Below are positions 6,498 through 9,965 of a stretch of DNA of 9,965 nt, one piece after another. This DNA is from Promethearchaeota archaeon. GTDB taxonomy: Archaea; Asgardarchaeota; Lokiarchaeia; Sigyniarchaeales; SOKP01. Numbering within the stretch: the stretch's first letter is position 1; each line of letters starts with the position of its first letter. Below the pieces are notes generated by a model, which worked only from the letters and a program-made list of their open reading frames with translations, ran no database searches and was not told the origin of the DNA. The position numbers were made by a program, and so were the translations under genes. The stretch is from the NCBI GenBank assembly GCA_030615235.1, contig JAUWZR010000079.1, positions 1 to 9,965 on the forward strand, read 5' to 3'.

Positions 6498-7493
6498 TTA
6501 TATTAGAAAATCAATTGGAAAGTATAGAATTATAGAAAGGATTGCTGCAATTGGAAAAGTCAATAACCAAATAACGATGATTTTCCATAATCCTTTTTTC
6601 ATTGGTGTATTGCTTGCTTTTGAAAGTCCTACTAATGATGCCACAAGCAAATGAGAACCAGAAAGAGGGATTTTTTGAATGGTCCCAATAAGCATGACGG
6701 CTGCTGTTGGTACTTGCACGGCAAATGCCGTACTCGGCCGAAGTTCCGTCATTTTACCTAAGTTTTTAATAACAATTCTTCCCAAAACCGATATACCAGC
6801 TGCTAAACCAAAACCAGTCATGATTAATAATAAAGTTAGATTGATTTCATCTCCAACTCCAACCACTATTCCAACTGCGTTAGAACAATCATTTCCTGCT
6901 CTAGAGAAGGCTGTAATACATATTATAATTAAGATTATATAGGAATATTTGTTCTCTGATCTTTCAAAGTCTTGGAATCCTTTTAAGGACTTGAGTTTAT
7001 GTTTATTAAGTAACTTAACAACGCCATAAGTTACTGTAAAGCCGATTATCGGAGATGCTATCCACCACATACTCATTTCTAGTATTGTACTCCAATTTAC
7101 ACCATCTCCACCTCCTAATAACAACCCTAGTCCGATAATTCCGCCTATTGTAGCGTGAGTCGAAGAAATTGGAAGCCCTAAAGCGCTAGATACTATTAAC
7201 ACAATGGCAGTTGAAATCAAAATGGTCATAACAACAGCATTCTGGTTAATGCCAGTAGCTTCATAATCTAATAAAAGGATCTTGTCACCTATTGATTTAG
7301 AAACACCTTCTCCTAATAATAATGCTCCAGCGATCGCAAAAATCGCTGCTAAGATGAGAATTTGTTTCATATTAAGAATTCGTGATCCATAAAGTGGGGC
7401 CATCGTTTCATCGTTAGCGCCAATTCCAAAACTAATGATTATAGATATTATTAAAAATATAATTAAGATGTATTCTAACGCCATTTTACCCAT
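6498..7493 (-). CDS. pit: PiT-family inorganic phosphate permease
   Basis: A 331-residue, strongly hydrophobic membrane protein with about ten predicted membrane segments arranged as two related halves. The first half has GIGANDETMAP (23-33) and GLPISSTHATIGGIIG (106-121). The second has AGNDCSNAVG (199-208) and KIPLSGSHLLVASLVG (274-289). These paired Asn-Asp and Ser-x-x-His elements are the inverted-repeat phosphate- and cation-binding signatures of the PNaS/PiT family (PF01384), which imports phosphate with Na+ or H+. The first half has the GANDETMA form I associate with archaeal members. A central cytoplasmic loop (about 163-182) is short and charged. The start is uncertain: ATG at 7493 or at 7484, within a TGGATGGATGGG run. 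It begins 10 bp after the DUF47 gene, with which it forms the usual pit-accessory pair. Confidence 0.92.
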   Translation of the reverse strand: MGKMALEYILIIFLIISIIISFGIGANDETMAPLYGSRILNMKQILILAAIFAIAGALLLGEGVSKSIGDKILLLDYEATGINQNAVVMTILISTAIVLIVSSALGLPISSTHATIGGIIGLGLLLGGGDGVNWSTILEMSMWWIASPIIGFTVTYGVVKLLNKHKLKSLKGFQDFERSENKYSYIILIIICITAFSRAGNDCSNAVGIVVGVGDEINLTLLLIMTGFGLAAGISVLGRIVIKNLGKMTELRPSTAFAVQVPTAAVMLIGTIQKIPLSGSHLLVASLVGLSKASNTPMKKGLWKIIVIWLLTFPIAAILSIILYFPIDFLI

Positions 7494-7503
7494 CCATCCA
7501 TTT

Positions 7504-8148
7504 CTATTTACTTGGGTATTTTATAATTAATCCTCTCAGATAATCTGACGTTTCTTCAACCCACGATACAATATCATACATGTATGTTACTAGTTTTGAA
7601 GTTAAGTATACTTTGGTGGGATCGTCTTTCATTTTGTATAATTTTCCGAGTAAGTTAAACTTAGCTGTTCGCGCTTCTCGCTTTCTCTCTTCAATTTCAA
7701 AGGTTTTTTTGAATGCACCATCAAAATCAGTTTCAATTAAATTAGCACAATCCACTAGCTCTTCGACAGCTTGACTGCATGCGCTATATAAATCTTTGAA
7801 CTCTTCTTTGATTTCCTTATAGAGCTTGAAAGGATATACTTCCAGAAACCTTGCAAAGAACTCCATCTTATCGTTTACTGTATCTATCATCATCAGAATT
7901 TTATACCTGTCTTCAACTAAAAAAGGAAGAGCTCTTTTATCCCTGTAAAGAACCTGCACATATTTCTCTTTTAGCGCATCACACCTTTTTTCTACTTGAA
8001 TGACGGCTTCTAATGATTCCCTCTTTAATTTGTCATTTACAAAAGTTGAGAGCGCTTCATGTAGGGATGCAGAGCCGCTTAATGTCTCGGCTAAGAATTC
8101 CTTGTTAACCTCATATAGTTCATTTTTCTTTTCTTTTAACAATTTCAT
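7504..8148 (-). CDS. PhoU-like DUF47 protein, Pit accessory/phosphate transport regulator
   Basis: A soluble, all-helical protein of 214 residues from the ATG at 8148. PhoU-type E-x-x-x-D motifs occur in both halves: EKRCDALKE near residue 53 and EETSDYLRG near residue 198. The length and helical pattern match the DUF47 family (PF01865), whose genes commonly sit beside pit and whose products are thought to modulate the permease by binding metal clusters at these Glu/Asp motifs. An alternative GTG start at 8157 would add three residues, but that GTG is also the core of a GTGAA ribosome-binding site for the ATG at 8148, so I prefer the ATG. The gene is the first of a pit operon, with a TATA-like box about 54 nt upstream. 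Confidence 0.88.
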   Translation of the reverse strand: MKLLKEKKNELYEVNKEFLAETLSGSASLHEALSTFVNDKLKRESLEAVIQVEKRCDALKEKYVQVLYRDKRALPFLVEDRYKILMMIDTVNDKMEFFARFLEVYPFKLYKEIKEEFKDLYSACSQAVEELVDCANLIETDFDGAFKKTFEIEERKREARTAKFNLLGKLYKMKDDPTKVYLTSKLVTYMYDIVSWVEETSDYLRGLIIKYPSK

Positions 8149-8152
8149 TTTA

Positions 8153-8157
8153 TTCAC
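8153..8157 (-). promoter_or_regulatory. Ribosome-binding site that favours the ATG at 8148 for the DUF47 gene
   Basis: GTGAA lies 4 nt before the ATG at 8148-8146 and matches the GTGA-centred sites of neighbouring genes. The same GTG could be read as a start codon in frame, but then it would have no clear ribosome-binding site of its own. Confidence 0.45.
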
Positions 8158-8198
8158 ATACCAAATTTCATGAATTTCTTACTATGAAATAATTAATT

Positions 8199-8206
8199 TT
8201 TTTATA
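8199..8206 (-). promoter_or_regulatory. TATA-like box for the DUF47-pit operon
   Basis: On the minus strand this reads TATAAAAA with purine-rich sequence just upstream. Its centre is about 54 nt before the ATG at 8148, so an archaeal transcript start about 25 nt downstream would give a leader of about 30 nt containing the GTGAA site. The region is very AT-rich, so chance matches are likely. Confidence 0.35.
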
Positions 8207-8300
8207 TTCTATTTATTGTTTGCTCCTATAAAAAAGCTTATGTCTTCACTTAAGTTTACAGCATAATAGTTATGATGTCAAATTTGTCTTTAAAGATTTT

Positions 8301-8320
8301 AAAAAAAAGGAAAAAAAAAA
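8301..8320 (-). terminator. T-tract transcription terminator after purA
   Basis: Immediately after the purA stop codon the minus strand reads ten T, CC, then eight T. Archaeal RNA polymerase terminates at such U-rich tracts without needing a hairpin, so this probably ends purA transcription before the pit operon promoter. Confidence 0.7.
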
Positions 8321-9628
8321 TTAAAATAATTGTTGTAAAACAATTGTATCATTTCGTTTTGGTCCAATAGAAATCATAGCAATATCAATATTAAGTTCAT
8401 TTTTAATTGCTTCAAGATAAATTTTCATTGTTTCAGGTATCGAATCGTATCCTTGATTAGCAATTTCAGACCATTTATCGCTAGAAAATCTTTCCCAACC
8501 TTTAAATTCTCTATAGATTGGAAGGCATTTTTTTATTATTTCGTGTTGGATTGGCCAACTTTCAAGCTCTTTTCCGTTTAACTGATATCCTGTGCACATC
8601 TTTATTGGATTTATTCCATGGAGTGCATCCAGTAATGTGATTATAACTTTATCCACCCCATTGATCATTATGCCATACTTAATATTGAATAAATCTAACC
8701 AACCAACTCTTCTTGGGCGTCCAGTAACCGTTCCGTATTCGTGGCCTTGTTCCCTTATAATCTCTGCCGTATTATTGAATAATTCTGTAGGAAACTTTCC
8801 TTCACCTACCCTTGATGTGTATGCTTTAACTATCCCTATAATCTTTCCAATTTTCCTTGGAGGTATACCTGTTCCTGCACTGATCCCTAGTGCATTAGGG
8901 TTTGAAGACGTACCGTAAGGATACATACCATGATCTATACAAAGTAGATTACCTTGAGCTCCTTCGAATACAACCTTTTTACCTGAGTCTATAGCTTTAT
9001 TCAAATAATAAGCCGTATCCGTAACATAAGGTTTCAATTTCTCACCGAAAGTTTTATATTCTTCATACATAGCTTCAAAATCATAATCCCAATTAGGATC
9101 GTAGACATTTATCAAATTTTTTCTGATTCTAAATATTTTTTCCAGTTTCGGTTTTAAAATTTCAGGATGGATTAAATCGAATACTCTAATTCCCCACCTA
9201 CCTGCTTTATCTGAATATGTTGGCCCTATTCCTCTTTTTGTAGTTCCGGCACTGTATTCTCCTTTTGTCTTTTCTTCTAACCCGTCGAGAGCGATGTGAA
9301 AGGGAAATATAACATGGGCAGTAGAACTTAATTTGAGGTCGACTTTTTTGTTAAGCTTATTTAAATTATCTATTTCATCTAACAGAACCTTGGGATCAAT
9401 GACACATCCATTTCCGATTACAACCTCTTTTTCCAGTGGAGCTCCCGATGGAATTAACTTAAATTTATATTTGATTCCATTCGCAACAATAGTGTGTCCC
9501 GCATTATTTCCACCGTTATATCGTACAACAATATCTGATTTTTGAGCTAAGTAGTCTACAAATTTACCCTTCCCCTCATCTCCCCAGGACAAGCCGACAA
9601 TAGCAATTGTATTAAATATGTTATTCAT
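8321..9628 (-). CDS. purA: Adenylosuccinate synthetase
   Basis: A cytosolic purine-synthesis enzyme that joins IMP and aspartate using GTP to form adenylosuccinate, the first committed step to AMP. The 435 residues are near the usual 420-430. Motifs in order: WGDEGKGK at 15-22 (phosphate-binding loop with catalytic Asp17), NGGNNAGHTIV at 38-48 (catalytic His45), AGTTKRGIGPTYSDKAGR at 127-144 (IMP binding), VVFEGAQGNLLCIDHG at 219-234, TSSNP at 240-244, SRVGEGKFPTEL at 272-283 and TGRPRRVGWLD at 302-312 (aspartate loop and Arg contacts). All catalytic elements appear intact. The residue before WGDEGKGK is Ser where Gln is usual. A GTGAA site lies only 2 nt before the ATG, closer than normal. 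Its divergent neighbour begins at 9816, and a T-tract follows its stop. Confidence 0.97.
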   Translation of the reverse strand: MNNIFNTIAIVGLSWGDEGKGKFVDYLAQKSDIVVRYNGGNNAGHTIVANGIKYKFKLIPSGAPLEKEVVIGNGCVIDPKVLLDEIDNLNKLNKKVDLKLSSTAHVIFPFHIALDGLEEKTKGEYSAGTTKRGIGPTYSDKAGRWGIRVFDLIHPEILKPKLEKIFRIRKNLINVYDPNWDYDFEAMYEEYKTFGEKLKPYVTDTAYYLNKAIDSGKKVVFEGAQGNLLCIDHGMYPYGTSSNPNALGISAGTGIPPRKIGKIIGIVKAYTSRVGEGKFPTELFNNTAEIIREQGHEYGTVTGRPRRVGWLDLFNIKYGIMINGVDKVIITLLDALHGINPIKMCTGYQLNGKELESWPIQHEIIKKCLPIYREFKGWERFSSDKWSEIANQGYDSIPETMKIYLEAIKNELNIDIAMISIGPKRNDTIVLQQLF

Positions 9629-9711
9629 TATTCACAATCCATTAATTCTCTTAACCTGTTTCACTTTAAAAATTTAGTATGGGATTATTATAAGATTTTA
9701 CAATCAAAAAC

Positions 9712-9730
9712 ATAATCCAAAAAGGATTAT
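9712..9730. repeat. Perfect 7-bp inverted repeat, candidate operator
   Basis: ATAATCC at 9712-9718 and GGATTAT at 9724-9730 are exact inverted copies around an AAAAA spacer. The centre (9721) is 93 bp from the purA start and 95 bp from the divergent start. A further copy of the half-site, GGATTATT at 9682-9689, lies 42 bp from the one at 9724, about four helical turns. This arrangement suits a dimeric regulator acting on both promoters, but it could also be chance in AT-rich DNA. Confidence 0.45.
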
Positions 9731-9780
9731 TCTTTAAAGTTTATAAAATTTCTCTGTTAATGTTTTATTTTTAGAATAAT

Positions 9781-9788
9781 ATTTAAAG
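9781..9788 (+). promoter_or_regulatory. TATA-like box for the right-edge gene
   Basis: ATTTAAAG is centred about 32 nt before the ATG at 9816. With the usual archaeal spacing of about 25 nt this would start transcription within a few bases of the start codon, giving a nearly leaderless mRNA. That agrees with the lack of a ribosome-binding site before this ATG. Confidence 0.4.
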
Positions 9789-9815
9789 CTGTATTTTTAT
9801 CTTTTTATAGTAAAA

Positions 9816-9965
9816 ATGCAGAGAAAAACGATTTTATTTGACTTAAACCATAACGAAATGCTCACATTAGACAACGAGTTTTCTGACTTTTTAAAACTTC
9901 TCCATAATCTAAATTTTAAGATTGAAAAAAACGAAAATAAGGATTTAATAAAAAAACTTTTAGAA
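9816..9965 (+). CDS. Partial protein, N-terminus resembling DUF4350/GldG/IFT52-type domain (3' end outside window)
   Basis: Fifty codons run open from ATG 9816 to the window edge. The sequence begins with a basic residue pair and a hydrophobic strand, ILFDLNHNEML, then a helix EFSDFLKLLHNLNFKIEK and further charged helix. The pattern strand-D-x-x-H-N-E followed by a helix and a second strand resembles the start of the class-I-glutamine-amidotransferase-like domain in archaeal DUF4350 proteins and IFT52/GldG relatives. With so little sequence this is a tentative family guess. No signal peptide is seen. It is divergent from purA with a shared 187-bp control region. Confidence 0.6.
   Translation, partial: MQRKTILFDLNHNEMLTLDNEFSDFLKLLHNLNFKIEKNENKDLIKKLLE

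Larger units (their letters stand above)
9629..9815. promoter_or_regulatory. Divergent intergenic promoter region between purA and the right-edge gene
   Basis: These 187 very AT-rich bases must drive purA leftward and the partial gene rightward. TATA-like candidates for purA on the minus strand include TTTTTAAAG (about 9663-9671) and CTTATAATAA (about 9684-9693); I cannot choose between them. A central inverted repeat is listed separately. Confidence 0.5.

Noticed and set aside
6679..6942. An 87-codon plus-strand open frame inside the phosphate permease gene
   Set aside because: It is opposite conserved Pit repeats; its hydrophobic, Pro/Ile-rich product is the usual antisense of a membrane protein gene.
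7486..7497. A three-codon upstream ORF (ATG GAT GGG TAA) before the permease start
   Set aside because: It arises from the TGGATGGATGGG run that also holds the real start; a regulatory role cannot be supported from sequence alone.
8592..8918. A 108-codon plus-strand open frame inside purA
   Set aside because: It is antisense to conserved PurA motifs and has no ribosome-binding site or recognisable sequence.

Overview
This 10-kb window is AT-rich and tightly packed, and it looks archaeal. Ribosome-binding sites are built around GGTGA/GTGA rather than GGAGG (for example 1110-1115 and 3384-3388). A T-tract of the kind that ends archaeal transcripts follows purA. TATA-like boxes precede several starts, and the HypB and Pit proteins carry motifs I associate with archaeal members of their families. 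A low-GC Asgard-type or related mesophilic archaeon is my best guess. That placement is inference and no marker gene here settles it.

Layout. Plus strand, 1-4220: a run of five genes. They are a class-III PLP aminotransferase cut by the left edge, a 2,4-diaminopentanoate-dehydrogenase-like NAD(P)H oxidoreductase, a HypB-type nickel-chaperone GTPase, a small stand-alone left-handed beta-helix (hexapeptide) protein and a class I SAM methyltransferase. A 189-bp gap holding a GAAA-capped hairpin follows. Next is a clear tyrosine phenol-lyase gene (4410-5786), whose catalytic and substrate-selecting residues fall at the same residue numbers as in the Citrobacter enzyme. Its stop codon overlaps that of a convergent gene.

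Minus strand, read right to left from 9628 to 5781: purA (adenylosuccinate synthetase), a T-tract terminator, then a phosphate-uptake pair (PhoU-like DUF47 protein and Pit-family permease, 10 bp apart) and a second SAM methyltransferase with an unclear start codon. At the right edge, divergent from purA, begins a plus-strand gene of which only 50 codons are present. Its N-terminus resembles the DUF4350/GldG/IFT52-type domain. The purA-facing intergenic region has a perfect 7-bp inverted repeat almost midway between the two start codons.

How the genes may work together. The aminotransferase and the dehydrogenase both act on amino groups and probably share an amino-acid pathway, but the substrate cannot be read from sequence. 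Tyrosine phenol-lyase splits tyrosine into phenol, pyruvate and ammonia, so the plus-strand half has an amino-acid-catabolism flavour. The Pit/DUF47 pair imports and regulates phosphate, and PurA commits IMP to AMP. I see no mobile element, CRISPR array, tRNA or rRNA. The points most worth a second look are the HypB-like GTPase lacking the metal-binding His of its Cys-His motif, the structured region before the tyrosine phenol-lyase gene, and two methyltransferases whose starts appear to be non-ATG.
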